Below, in pieces: positions 25,427 to 33,267 of a stretch of 38,317 nucleotides of DNA. The position numbers and the translations under genes were made by a program. This DNA comes from a virus, in IMG/VR virus record IMGVR_UViG_3300037296_000057, positions 1 to 38,317 of that record; one strand, given 5' to 3'. The notes under the pieces were generated by a model that saw nothing but the letters and a program-made list of their open reading frames with translations, had not been told where the DNA came from and ran no database searches. The stretch's first letter is position 1; the number at the start of each line of letters is the position of its first letter.

Positions 25427-26106
25427 ATCAGTTGATCAATCTCGTCTTCTTCGCTTTCAACCAGCTCCACGATGGAGGCCACGCCGCTCGCCTCGCCTAT
25501 AAGCTGGCCGAGCTCGTCGAGCTGCGGGCCTGACTGGACCTCGGCCATGTTCTCTACCAGCGCCTCGTACAGCTCCGATTGCAAGCCGTCGATCAGGGTC
25601 ACTAGGAGCTCGCGCTGTTCGTCGGTCACGTGGACCTGACGTTCGAGGGTGTCCGTCCAGAGCTGCATGGTGAACTTGAGGGTCTGGAAGGTGGAGCCGA
25701 GGGCCGATCTGATCTTGTCCGTCCGCCAGAGCTGCCCGGCGTTCTCTTCCCACTTCTGCCGCTTGAGTAGCGCGTCCCAGACCGCCTGCTGAAGACCCGG
25801 GGGCAGGTCTCCCCGTTTGACCGCGCGCATGTACTCGGTGGACGAGTACGCGGGCGTCACGAGGAACGCAGCGGCCTTGGGCAGCTCGTAGAGCGTCGTG
25901 GTCATCTTGTCGCCGCGCCGGACCTGCGTCTTGACGGGGCAGTTGCCCAGCTTCCGCTTGACCGTCGTCTGGTCCATGTCGAACACGTGGGCCAGCCAAG
26001 CGACGGAGACGCCCCGGTTGAGCGGGTCCGCGTACAGGCCCTTGGTGTCGGGTGCCTGACGTTTGGTTTCGAGGTGCTGCCGCAGTTGGTCGTGCGATTC
26101 CGTCAT
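25423..26106 (-). CDS. terS: Terminase small subunit-like, DUF1441 family
   Basis: A 227-aa protein expected to recognise the packaging site and hand DNA to TerL. The N-terminal HTH region (SVAWLAHVFDMDQTTVKRKLG, in part; about 33-54) followed by TTLYELPKAAAFLV matches DUF1441 and related Nu1-type small terminases. The remainder is helical and acidic, with a C-terminal Glu/Asp-rich tail (SEEDEIDQLI) likely to contact TerL. Its ATG overlaps the helicase stop as ATGA and its stop overlaps TerL in the same way. Such direct coupling to a replication helicase gene is unusual. Confidence 0.85.
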   Translation of the reverse strand: MTESHDQLRQHLETKRQAPDTKGLYADPLNRGVSVAWLAHVFDMDQTTVKRKLGNCPVKTQVRRGDKMTTTLYELPKAAAFLVTPAYSSTEYMRAVKRGDLPPGLQQAVWDALLKRQKWEENAGQLWRTDKIRSALGSTFQTLKFTMQLWTDTLERQVHVTDEQRELLVTLIDGLQSELYEALVENMAEVQSGPQLDELGQLIGEASGVASIVELVESEEDEIDQLI

Positions 26107-27644
26107 GCTGCGATCTTTCCTAGTCTGACCCTCACGTGGTCACTTATGCCGTCTTGCGTTTGACCCCGCGCCAGAAGCGCCGGGAGGATACTTTCGTCAA
26201 CCGTGCCCTTGGCCACGATCCGGTGCAGGAACACCTTGTCCGCCTTCTGCCCGGAGCGGTGCAGGCGTTTGATAAATTGCCGGTAAAGCTCCAAGCTCCA
26301 CGTCAGTCCGTACCAGACCGCGATGTTGGAGCCGTGCTGGAAGTTTAGACCGTGGCCCGCGCTGGCCGGGTGCGTCAAGAGCATACGGATTTTACCGGCG
26401 TTCCAGTCTCGCATGTCGTTCCGGGAATCCCCAAAGATGCGGACGTACGGAAACCGTTTCTTGATCGCCTCTTTATCGAACTGGAACGAATAGGCAACCA
26501 AGACAGGCTGGCCCATGGCTTCCTGCATGATGCTTTCCAGCACGTCGAGTTTTTGGTCGTGGATTTTGACGGACTCCCGGGGGAGCTTCAGATCGGTTTC
26601 CTCGTCCCATTTGTCGCCCAGATACAGAGAGCCGTTCGCGAGCTGCAAGAGCTTGCCGGTCAGGACGCCGTTGTTGACAGCCTTGATCATCTCGGGATCG
26701 CCAGCCCGGTTGCGGACCTCCATGGCCATCTCTTTTTCGAGCTCCCGGTAAGCCTTCATGGCCTTCGGCTCCAAGGTGATCCGGTGGTCCTGCTCGATCA
26801 TGGGGGGCAGGTCCAGATAGTCCTCTTCCCGGAGGCTGAAGAACACGTCGCTGATCGCGGCCATGATCTCCTTTTCAGCGTGGCCGAAGGGCTCCGACTT
26901 GCGGGTCCAACGGTCCTCCGAGAACCAGCGGCGCTTGTACGCGGTCATGGACGTGCCGAGGCGAGCCCCTTTGTCCAGAGCATAGATCGGGCCCCAGAGG
27001 TCGATCAGGCCGTTGGGTGAGGGCGTGCCGGACAGCTCGACGAACTTGGTGGTCTTGTGCCGGGCGCGTTGGATCACGCCAAGCTCTGTCAGGCGTCTCG
27101 GCGGTACGGTGCCGTCGGCCCGGGGCTTGGGCTTCGACCGCTTGCGCCCGGCCTTCAGGCGAGAGGCTTCGTCATAGACGATCATGTCGAACTGCCAGCG
27201 GCGGATACCGAGGGTCTGGTAGAGCCAGAGTAGGTTCTCACGGTTTACGATGGTGATCATCGCGGGGCTGTACTCAAGGGCCGCGCGGCGTTCCTTGAGG
27301 TCGCCGGTCACGACGCGGTAGGTCATGCCCCGGGCGAACTCCCACTTCGCGATCTCTTCCGGCCACGTTTCCTCTGCGACGCGGAGGGGCGCGATGATCA
27401 GCACGCGCTTGACCTTGCCTTGCTTCCGGAGCTCGTAGATCGCCCGCAGGACAGCGCCGGTCTTGCCGAGGCCCATCTCCGCGCCGAGCAGGAGGCCCGG
27501 GAGCTCGATGATCTTGTCCTTCATCCAAATCTGGTAGAGGCGAAAGTCATCGTATTTCAGGGTGACTGGGGGGCCGCCGTAGATCATCTCCAAGGACTCG
27601 ATGTCCGTCAGGTGCTTCGGCAGAACGATTTTAGGTTTTCTCAC
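26103..27644 (-). CDS. SNF2-type superfamily 2 DNA helicase/translocase
   Basis: A 513-aa phage replication helicase or remodeller. Motif I is LLGAEMGLGKTGA (Lys61), motif II is IVYDEASRLK (about 155-164), motif III is VELSGTPSPNGLIDLWGPIY (about 200-220), and motif VI is FIKRLHRSGQKADKV (about 470-485). These motifs, with R-x-H-R-x-G-Q, fit the short phage SNF2-like helicases found next to VRR-NUC nucleases. Start GTG 27644 overlaps the TGA of the VRR-NUC gene, with GGAAG 8 bases upstream. The last codons overlap TerS. A role in recombination-dependent replication or fork restart is inferred. Confidence 0.92.
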   Translation of the reverse strand: MRKPKIVLPKHLTDIESLEMIYGGPPVTLKYDDFRLYQIWMKDKIIELPGLLLGAEMGLGKTGAVLRAIYELRKQGKVKRVLIIAPLRVAEETWPEEIAKWEFARGMTYRVVTGDLKERRAALEYSPAMITIVNRENLLWLYQTLGIRRWQFDMIVYDEASRLKAGRKRSKPKPRADGTVPPRRLTELGVIQRARHKTTKFVELSGTPSPNGLIDLWGPIYALDKGARLGTSMTAYKRRWFSEDRWTRKSEPFGHAEKEIMAAISDVFFSLREEDYLDLPPMIEQDHRITLEPKAMKAYRELEKEMAMEVRNRAGDPEMIKAVNNGVLTGKLLQLANGSLYLGDKWDEETDLKLPRESVKIHDQKLDVLESIMQEAMGQPVLVAYSFQFDKEAIKKRFPYVRIFGDSRNDMRDWNAGKIRMLLTHPASAGHGLNFQHGSNIAVWYGLTWSLELYRQFIKRLHRSGQKADKVFLHRIVAKGTVDESILPALLARGQTQDGISDHVRVRLGKIAA

Positions 27645-27961
27645 ACCAAGCCCTTCCAGTCGTTGTCGGTCATAGGGCGATTACTGCCTTTGACCAGCCA
27701 GAGGATCGTCAGTGCGTCATGCACGTTATCGCAAACGTGGACCTCGATACCAGCCGCGATCATCTCCCGGTGCTCTTCCCGTTGGAGGCGGTTGGGCTCT
27801 TTGAGGGGGGCCTTAAATTCGATGTAGACGGTGCCGCGATCCTTGCGCGCGAAGAGGCGATCCGGGGCCCCCACACGCCCGATCCATTGGACCTTGCGCA
27901 CGAAGTACCCGGCTCGTTCAGCTCGCGCTACAACAGGTAGTTCAATCGCGGATTCCAGCAC
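27641..27961 (-). CDS. VRR-NUC domain nuclease
   Basis: A 106-aa minimal VRR-NUC protein, a Holliday-junction-resolvase-like PD-(D/E)XK nuclease. Motifs in order are ESAIELPVVARAERAGYF (about 3-20), RVGAPDRLFARK with the catalytic Asp, VYIEFKAPLKEPNRLQRE with E-x-K, and an Arg/Gln helix, then GIEVHVCDNV. Start GTG 27961 is chosen because GAGGA lies 5 bases upstream and Glu-Ser-Ala-Ile-Glu is the usual family beginning. A longer frame to 28039 would mostly overlap the previous gene. It is followed by a GTGA overlap with the helicase, a pair often found together in phage replication modules. Confidence 0.88.
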   Translation of the reverse strand: MLESAIELPVVARAERAGYFVRKVQWIGRVGAPDRLFARKDRGTVYIEFKAPLKEPNRLQREEHREMIAAGIEVHVCDNVHDALTILWLVKGSNRPMTDNDWKGLV

Positions 27962-28226
27962 GCGCTTCCTCGTCAATTTTGACCATTTCCATAGCCACCG
28001 TATAGGTGACAACGCGTAAGGAAAAGCCAAAACGCCCACGGACCCGGCCAGCTCGGGTCAGGACGGCCTTGTCGTAGGTCAGGACCAGATCGCCCGGCAA
28101 AATCTCGCCCTCTTGGGTCCAGTCGCGGCGGACCTTCTCGCAGCCGTACGCGAGCCTGATCTTTTCTTCGACCTCTGTGGTGAACTGGCCGGGGTCTCCG
28201 GCGACGATGGTGGCCTGTCTCGACAT
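27942..28226 (-). CDS. Small hypothetical protein in replication module
   Basis: A 94-aa protein starting at ATG 28226 (AAGGA 8 bases upstream; a longer frame upstream has no ribosome site and runs through the preceding gene). The sequence is MSRQATIVAGDPGQFTTEVE, then a helix IRLAYGCEKV and a beta-rich core (GEILPGDLVLTYDKAVLTRAG in part). Its end overlaps VRR-NUC by 20 bases. I do not recognise the family. The ordered beta core with a GD-L-V-L-T motif may be a small OB or SH3-like fold, which is inference from alternation only. Codon use is like its neighbours. Confidence 0.75.
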   Translation of the reverse strand: MSRQATIVAGDPGQFTTEVEEKIRLAYGCEKVRRDWTQEGEILPGDLVLTYDKAVLTRAGRVRGRFGFSLRVVTYTVAMEMVKIDEEARAGIRD

Positions 28227-28237
28227 GGTGTTAATCC

Positions 28238-28498
28238 TTACTTCTTTGGTGGGGGTGGGCCGCGACGTGCGGCTGGGAGGGCGTCTGGGGAGCGACCGGC
28301 TGGGGTCATGCTGGCCGGGAGCTCGGGGGTACGCGGGCGGCTCTTCGCGGCCGTTTGGTCCGATAGCTCTATGGCACGTCTGGCGATGACCATGCTGGTC
28401 GGGATCACGTTGGCCCAATCCTCGTCGCAAGCGGCTCGGCGGACCATGGCCGCGATGATGGGTGCCGCGTAGTGGTCTAATCTGGTGATCTTGGTCAC
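28238..28498 (-). CDS. Small hypothetical protein following DNA polymerase
   Basis: An 86-aa protein with GTG start at 28498, three bases after the polymerase stop, and AAGGA 7 bases upstream. The first half (ITRLDHYAAPIIAAMVRRAA, about 4-23, then VIPTSMVIARRAIELSDQ) is helical. The second half is Pro/Arg/Ala-rich and probably disordered, ending in PPPPKK. It is followed 11 bases on by another small gene with the same AAGGATTAA leader. No family was recognised. An accessory to polymerase or the nuclease is possible but not shown. Confidence 0.72.
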   Translation of the reverse strand: MTKITRLDHYAAPIIAAMVRRAACDEDWANVIPTSMVIARRAIELSDQTAAKSRPRTPELPASMTPAGRSPDALPAARRGPPPPKK

Positions 28499-28501
28499 GG
28501 G

Positions 28502-30604
28502 TTAATCCTTCATAAATACTTTGGTGGTGAAGCCTTCCGAGCCGAGGGGCAGGCCGTCGGCCCACCATGGCGACTCTTCCATGCACTCTTTCAAAACCGT
28601 AAGCTGTTCTTCGGCTTTGTCGATCTTGGTCAGCCCGAGGATTTGGTCATGCACGTGGAGCCGCATGTCGAGGCCCCGCGCGCGGGCGAGCTTCATGCCA
28701 TAGACCAGAAGGTCCCGGGAGATGGCTTGGTCCACGTTCTCGACGATCTTGCCGGGGGTCGTATGCTGACGCACCCATTGCTTTTTATCGTTCAAGCCCT
28801 CGTACGTGATCTGCATTTTGACCGCGCCCCACGGCGTCTTGATAGGCTCGATCCGGGGCCGCAGGTAGTACAGGGGGCGACCCGAGGGCAGGATGACCTT
28901 CAGGAACGGACCGGACATGACAAACCGGATCAGGGGGCCGCCGTTTACCGCGTGCTCGACTGGCTTGCCCGTCTTGATCGCGCGGCGCATGGCCCGCTCC
29001 ATGTCGTACCAGTATTCCTTCACCTCGACGAACTCGCGCCGGAAAATATCGACCGAGAGCTTGGAGTCTTCAGGGGTGAACGAGCTCACGCCCATGTTCC
29101 ACGCGTAGCCCAGCAAGCCGGTGCCTTCGACCTCGCCCGTGCTGGCGTTTACCCGGCGTTCGCCCGGGCCCATGCCGTAGCCGCAACCCAGCGTGCCGGG
29201 CTTGCCGATTGTCCGCTTGGCGCTGTTCTTCAGGACCTTGTACTCGTGCCAGAGCTCGTCATAGGGCTTGTCGTAGAGGTAGCAGGCGAACGAGATGTAT
29301 GGGTCCCGCTTGCTGCGGAAAACGTCGAGGATTTTGTCGCAACCCGACAGCCAGCCGAGCACGCGGTTCTCAATGGCCGAGAGGTCGGCGTCATAGAACA
29401 TGTAGCCGTCGGGGGCCTGCGCTGCGGGCCGGAGGCCAGAGGCCAGCACGTCGAACACGTTGCCGTGGATCAGCTTCAGGGAATCGTGGTCGAGGACTTC
29501 GATCTGGTGGGCGATCAAAGGCTGCATTTTCTCGAAGCGCTTCTCCGGGCGCGGGAGGTTCTGTGGCTGGAAAATCCGGCCAGCCCAGCGGCCCGTCCGG
29601 GCAGCGCCATTCATCTGAAGCGTGTTCCGCAGGAGTCCGTCGGCGTCGGTCGCCCGGGCAAGCGCGTAATACTTTTTGATCGACGAACGCGAGGTTTCAA
29701 GCCGGAGGTGAAGTACCTCGTCGAGGACCCAGTTGGACTGATAATCGAGGTACTGCTGGTCCGACCAGTGGTCAGGCTTTTCGTCGAAGTAGAGCGCGGC
29801 CGTCTTGACGTGGGCTGCCTTCAGATCGTCGAACATGTAGCCCTGCGCCTGAAGCCACGGCAAAATCTGCTGGTTCGAGTTCGGGTTCGCGAGGCCCGTC
29901 AGATCGCGCATACGAGCGAAGCCCTCTTCCAGAGCTTGTTCGTAAATCCGGATCGCGTTGTGGACCATGTTGAGGTTGATGGGCAGGCCGTTGCGGTTGA
30001 TATGCTGATCGAGGTGCCAGAGTTCCCATTCCTCGTCGGACATCATATGCGGGGCCAGCTTGATCAGCACGCCGCGCTCCGCCACCACGTCGCGGCGGTT
30101 GTAGGTCAGGTATTTGTCGTAATCCTCTTCGGCCTCGTGCCAGAGGACCCGCGTGCGCTGGTCGTTCTTGGTGGGCTTCCGGGGGAACGAGAACTTCCGC
30201 ATTAGGGCCTTGCCGCCGCGATCCTTGAGGTGATCATCGCTCAAGCCGACGACCGGACCGGCTGCTTCCAGCTTGCCCGGCAGGGAACAGTGCATCGCTT
30301 GGACCATGGTGTCCCGCCACTGTTCGATGGGGACATCTGCCACGAGCTGCTGCGTGATCTGCATCTCGAAGGACGCGTTCCAAGCCCACTTTTCCACGTC
30401 GGGAGAGGCCAAAGCCTGCGCCAGCTCGCGTGGAATCGGCTCGCCCCGGGCCTTGTCCCATTGCTGCACCGGCCCCCGGTTGAGGGCGAACGCAGCCATA
30501 AGGACCTCCGTGGACGGGTGCTTCGAGTAAACACTCGAACCGACGGTTGTCAGGTCCGCCTCGGAGTAGGTTTCATAGTCAAGGTTGAGCCGATCCTTCG
30601 TCAT
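28502..30604 (-). CDS. Family A DNA polymerase with proofreading domain
   Basis: A 700-aa replicative polymerase of the DNA polymerase I family without the 5'-3' nuclease. Proofreading motifs are Asp9/Glu11 in LDYETYS, a WNASFEMQI block (about 95) and YNRRDVVAE (about 167). Polymerase motif A is YDADLSAIENRVLGW at about 400. Motif B is in KRTIGKPGTLGCGYGMG (about 465-482). Motif C is LHVHDQIL at about 648-655, where the customary Glu after the catalytic Asp is Gln. ATG start directly follows the TAA of the 58-aa gene. It is downstream of the SSB and DUF2800 nuclease genes, consistent with a phage-encoded replisome. Confidence 0.95.
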   Translation of the reverse strand: MTKDRLNLDYETYSEADLTTVGSSVYSKHPSTEVLMAAFALNRGPVQQWDKARGEPIPRELAQALASPDVEKWAWNASFEMQITQQLVADVPIEQWRDTMVQAMHCSLPGKLEAAGPVVGLSDDHLKDRGGKALMRKFSFPRKPTKNDQRTRVLWHEAEEDYDKYLTYNRRDVVAERGVLIKLAPHMMSDEEWELWHLDQHINRNGLPINLNMVHNAIRIYEQALEEGFARMRDLTGLANPNSNQQILPWLQAQGYMFDDLKAAHVKTAALYFDEKPDHWSDQQYLDYQSNWVLDEVLHLRLETSRSSIKKYYALARATDADGLLRNTLQMNGAARTGRWAGRIFQPQNLPRPEKRFEKMQPLIAHQIEVLDHDSLKLIHGNVFDVLASGLRPAAQAPDGYMFYDADLSAIENRVLGWLSGCDKILDVFRSKRDPYISFACYLYDKPYDELWHEYKVLKNSAKRTIGKPGTLGCGYGMGPGERRVNASTGEVEGTGLLGYAWNMGVSSFTPEDSKLSVDIFRREFVEVKEYWYDMERAMRRAIKTGKPVEHAVNGGPLIRFVMSGPFLKVILPSGRPLYYLRPRIEPIKTPWGAVKMQITYEGLNDKKQWVRQHTTPGKIVENVDQAISRDLLVYGMKLARARGLDMRLHVHDQILGLTKIDKAEEQLTVLKECMEESPWWADGLPLGSEGFTTKVFMKD

Positions 30605-30781
30605 TTAGCTGTTCTTCCTTTGCTTACGAGCGGCCTTGGCCTTCGAGCGATCCTTGCCCGAGGGCTTCCGTTTCTTCAGGGGTGCCGGGTCGCGTATCGG
30701 CTCGTGCATATGGGCGAGCGCGGCCATGATCCCGAGGGCCGGGAGTCGTACCGACCGGCGGCGGGCGCTTTCGTCACCCAT
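30605..30781 (-). CDS. Small basic hypothetical protein
   Basis: A 58-aa protein starting at ATG 30781, two bases beyond the stop of the preceding gene and immediately before the polymerase ATG (TAAATG). The N-terminal half has a short hydrophobic helix (LPALGIMAALAHMHEPI). The C-terminal half is highly basic (KKRKPSGKDRSKAKAARKQR), suggesting nucleic acid contact. A longer frame upstream to 31018 lies over the DUF7352-like gene and is rejected. Tight packing on both sides supports a real gene. No function is claimed. Confidence 0.6.
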   Translation of the reverse strand: MGDESARRRSVRLPALGIMAALAHMHEPIRDPAPLKKRKPSGKDRSKAKAARKQRKNS

Positions 30782-30783
30782 GA

Positions 30784-31128
30784 TCAGGCCAGCCAGTTTT
30801 CGTCGCGGGATTTGTGGCGAAGGCGCGGCCCGGGCTGCGGCTTGGGCTTGGCCAAGACATAGGCGTGGAACACCAGCGTCTCGTAGCCTTCTAGGCGGCC
30901 GTTCTGGGGGATGACCACGCCGCCAAGGCACGTCTCTGCGCTCTCCGGAATATGGTGGCCCGTGCCGACCATGGCGACGTTGCGTTCCTCTTTCGGGTGC
31001 GAAGTATCGACCTCCCACCAGACGCAGGGCTCACCGACTTGCAACATAAATGAAATTGGCTTCGCTCCGGCCGGGAGTACGACTGTGGTCAATCCTGACT
31101 CCAGTGGAGTTTTCCAGATCGTCTTCAC
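30784..31128 (-). CDS. Conserved small phage protein, DUF7352-like
   Basis: A 114-aa protein with GTG start at 31128 and AAGGAG 6 bases upstream. The sequence begins with an MKTIWKTPLESGLTTVVLPAGAK-like block (first 20 residues end at AG), then FMLQVGEPCVWWEVDTSHPK, VAMVGTGHHIP and FHAYVLAKP. This set of short blocks is common to a small phage family often located in replication regions. The fold looks beta-rich and no enzymatic motif is evident. It begins immediately behind an intrinsic terminator and two hairpins, so its expression, and that of the polymerase beyond it, may depend on readthrough. Confidence 0.78.
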   Translation of the reverse strand: MKTIWKTPLESGLTTVVLPAGAKPISFMLQVGEPCVWWEVDTSHPKEERNVAMVGTGHHIPESAETCLGGVVIPQNGRLEGYETLVFHAYVLAKPKPQPGPRLRHKSRDENWLA

Positions 31129-31145
31129 GGGATTCTCCTTGAATT

Positions 31146-31180
31146 AAAAATGGGGGTGAGCCCGGTAAGAACCCACCCCC
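31146..31180 (-). terminator. Intrinsic terminator between SSB and polymerase genes
   Basis: On the minus strand the stem GGGGGTG / CACCCCC (31174-31180 and 31152-31158; 15-base loop) is followed by ATTTTTAATT (T-run at 31146-31150). This is a well-formed rho-independent terminator. The next gene starts only 18 bases farther and has no room for its own promoter, so the site probably attenuates transcription into polymerase and all packaging and tail genes. Confidence 0.82.
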
Positions 31181-31185
31181 TAGAA

Positions 31186-31258
31186 CGCGGCCGTCAAGCT
31201 GGTTCGACAGCGAGGCCGCGAAGCTCCCACGCCCGGGGGCAGAACCGGGCATGGGGGC
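31186..31258 (-). other. Two tandem RNA stem-loops upstream of a terminator
   Basis: Minus-strand transcripts pass first a 14-position stem at 31245-31258 / 31223-31236 (one mismatch and one G-T pair, 8-base loop). Next comes a perfect 7-bp stem GGCCGCG / CGCGGCC type at 31214-31220 / 31186-31192, with an inner GTC/GAC pairing. They directly precede the terminator at 31146-31180. The 73 bases form most of the noncoding gap after the SSB gene. An antitermination or processing element is one possible role, inferred from the layout. Confidence 0.6.
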
Positions 31259-31264
31259 TATCTC

Positions 31265-31945
31265 TTAGATCAGGGCGTCGTCGTCGTCGCCGTTATCATC
31301 ATCCTGACCGATGTCGCCTTCTTCGCCAACCATGTCGTCGTCGAAGTCGTCATTCGGGTTCGATGGTGCCGCGCCGAACGCTTCGCCGTCTTTGTAGAAC
31401 TGGACAGCCTTGACCTGCGAATTGACGCGCTTGCCGTTGTCATTGTCCTGTGCCCAAACGACGATGGTCGCGTTGACCTGACAGCCTGCGTACGGAGCCG
31501 CGCGGCCACCGGGCTCTGCGTCGATCCAGTTGCCGTTACCGTCCTTACGGTTGGTCACGACGGCAGGGCGGTCCTGAAGCTGCGCGTTGGCCGAGACGTA
31601 CCGGCAGTCAGCATAGCCGTCCCAGTCTTCCAGATCGCCGTCGCGGACGAAGACCTTCTCGGGCTTCAGCTTGGGCCATTTGCTCTCGTCGCCCCACTTC
31701 TTCTCTTTCGCGGCGGCCGAGGCTTTCACCAGAGCGTCCATGACGGGCATTTTCTTGCCCATGTATTTCGCCATGGCGGTTTTGTCTTTGATCGAGTCCT
31801 TCGAGATCAGGAAGTTTGCGCCCCAGCTCTCGACGACCGTGCCGTCGTCCCGGGTGTTCTTCTTCGGCTCAAAGATGTTGAGGAACGACGCGCGCACGTC
31901 GAGTAGGATGACCTTTGTCGGGTCCATTTTCTTGTCGTCAGCCAT
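31265..31945 (-). CDS. Single-stranded DNA-binding protein, DUF2815/Enc34-like
   Basis: A 226-aa protein matching the DUF2815 family of phage ssDNA-binding proteins. Blocks are VILLDVRASFLNIFEPKKN (about 12-30), LEDWDGYADCRYVSANAQ (about 104-121), a RPAVVTNRKDGNG region and PGGRAAPYAGCQVNATIVVW (about 145-165). The C-terminal tail is strongly acidic (GDIGQDDDNGDDDDALI), as in bacterial SSBs, where the tail recruits partners. ATG start with AGGAG about 9 bases upstream. It lies between the DUF2800 nuclease and polymerase genes, the usual order for these families. Confidence 0.92.
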   Translation of the reverse strand: MADDKKMDPTKVILLDVRASFLNIFEPKKNTRDDGTVVESWGANFLISKDSIKDKTAMAKYMGKKMPVMDALVKASAAAKEKKWGDESKWPKLKPEKVFVRDGDLEDWDGYADCRYVSANAQLQDRPAVVTNRKDGNGNWIDAEPGGRAAPYAGCQVNATIVVWAQDNDNGKRVNSQVKAVQFYKDGEAFGAAPSNPNDDFDDDMVGEEGDIGQDDDNGDDDDALI

Positions 31946-31956
31946 TTTGCAGTCTC

Positions 31957-33267
31957 CTAGACCAGTGGTAAATCGTCGTCGTTTTCAAGATCGTCGAAGT
32001 CGGACGTGATGTCCGGAAGTCGCTGCCTCTTGTCTGATTCGGGGACCAAGATCGGCTTCGCCTCTCCTAAATCCACCATGGCAGCAAAGCGGGTCTGATA
32101 GGACCTTTTGCCAACCGTACCCTCGACTTGCGTCGGTGATAATAGCTTCTTCGTAAACGCCTTGTGAGCCAGATCGTGTTCCAGCATCAACTCGGCCCGT
32201 ACGGGGTCTTTCCATTTACGAGGCGGATTGCGCCCCGGCACCAGCTTCAACCCGGGGGTCGGGCGGTGACTCTTCGCGTCCTGATAAGCCTCAAGGTGAA
32301 GCTGATCTAGGAATTTCTCGATCATCGAACGGTGGAGCAAAACTTGCGTCCGCTGTTCGGGCGTCAGGCTGCGTGCTTCGGGGACTTCCATCTCCGCGCC
32401 CGCGATAAAATCGTCTTCCAGCCCGTCAAAGTCCTGACCGACCTCGGCCAACAGCATTTCTGCCCGGGCCTTGCATTTGTTGACCCGCGCCGCCGGGCAG
32501 AACTGGCATTGCTTCGGCCCGGGGACGAACGGAGCTCCGGGCACGAGGCTGGCGTCGGCGTCAGCCCGGATACGCTCGCCTTCAGCCAACAGCTCGCCCA
32601 TGGTCGTGACCCACGTGCCGCCGCCACCGGGGGCCCGGGGCTGTTCGATCATAATGATGACTTCGATGTCATCCTCCCAAGGCGCTCCGGCTTCCGCACG
32701 CATTGCCGCGTCCCAGCCGTCCGCTTCAGCCATGGCCTCAAGGAACATCTGCCGGGCGAACGTGGACCACGTACCGAGGGCGTAGAGGATCGCTTGGTCG
32801 TTATGGTCTGGCGACACGGGAACGCCTTGGCCGTACTTCCAATCGAACACGATGATCCGCCAGTTGGTCACGTCGATGATCGCCACGTCGGCCGTACCGA
32901 ACTCGCCGGGGCCGACCCAGACCTCAAGGTTGACCTTGGTCTCGACGATCATTTTCGCGCCGGACACGTCATTCATAGCCCAGAGCAGGTCGAGCCCGTT
33001 GAGCATCGAATCAGCCATCTCCTGATCGAAGGTGAGCCAGCCGAAGCCCTTGACGTACATCTTGTCGCCCACGAAGCCCTGCGGATCGAGGCCGAACTCG
33101 ACGCAGATCGCCGCGTACTCGTGGAACACGGTGCCCATGGCCGCCGCGATACCCGCCTCGTTCGGGATGCCCCGGGACGCGATCACCGAAGCCGGGCACG
33201 GCCGCCAACGGTGGGCGGTCGATGGCCCCCGCTCGGAGTGCTCAATCTCTTCGGCTTCGTCGCTCAT
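31957..33267 (-). CDS. DUF2800 protein, Cas4/RecB-like PD-(D/E)XK nuclease
   Basis: A 436-aa predicted exonuclease of the DUF2800 family. The N-terminus HRWRPCPASVIASRGIP (about 19-35) and GTVFHEYAAI are typical. The nuclease motifs are GTADVAIIDVTNWRIIVFDW and KYGQG (D-x-K, about 168-192), then a Gln/Tyr helix NDQAILYALGTW. Cysteines in KQCQFCPAARVNKC (about 255-268) suggest an iron-sulfur cluster as in Cas4. ATG 33267 is chosen because it overlaps the TAA of the preceding gene (TAATG). GTG 33288 lacks a ribosome site. Such proteins accompany DUF2815 SSBs in phage replication modules and may process DNA ends for recombination. Confidence 0.9.
   Translation of the reverse strand: MSDEAEEIEHSERGPSTAHRWRPCPASVIASRGIPNEAGIAAAMGTVFHEYAAICVEFGLDPQGFVGDKMYVKGFGWLTFDQEMADSMLNGLDLLWAMNDVSGAKMIVETKVNLEVWVGPGEFGTADVAIIDVTNWRIIVFDWKYGQGVPVSPDHNDQAILYALGTWSTFARQMFLEAMAEADGWDAAMRAEAGAPWEDDIEVIIMIEQPRAPGGGGTWVTTMGELLAEGERIRADADASLVPGAPFVPGPKQCQFCPAARVNKCKARAEMLLAEVGQDFDGLEDDFIAGAEMEVPEARSLTPEQRTQVLLHRSMIEKFLDQLHLEAYQDAKSHRPTPGLKLVPGRNPPRKWKDPVRAELMLEHDLAHKAFTKKLLSPTQVEGTVGKRSYQTRFAAMVDLGEAKPILVPESDKRQRLPDITSDFDDLENDDDLPLV

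Noticed and set aside
23672-25435. Long plus-strand frame of 587 codons opposite the terminase gene
   Set aside because: It is the mirror of a high-GC gene with strong third-base bias. The minus-strand frame has Walker A, nuclease and zinc-ribbon motifs, and the plus frame has none.
28643-30205. Plus-strand frame of 520 codons opposite DNA polymerase
   Set aside because: All polymerase motifs lie on the minus strand. The opposite frame is open only because of codon bias.
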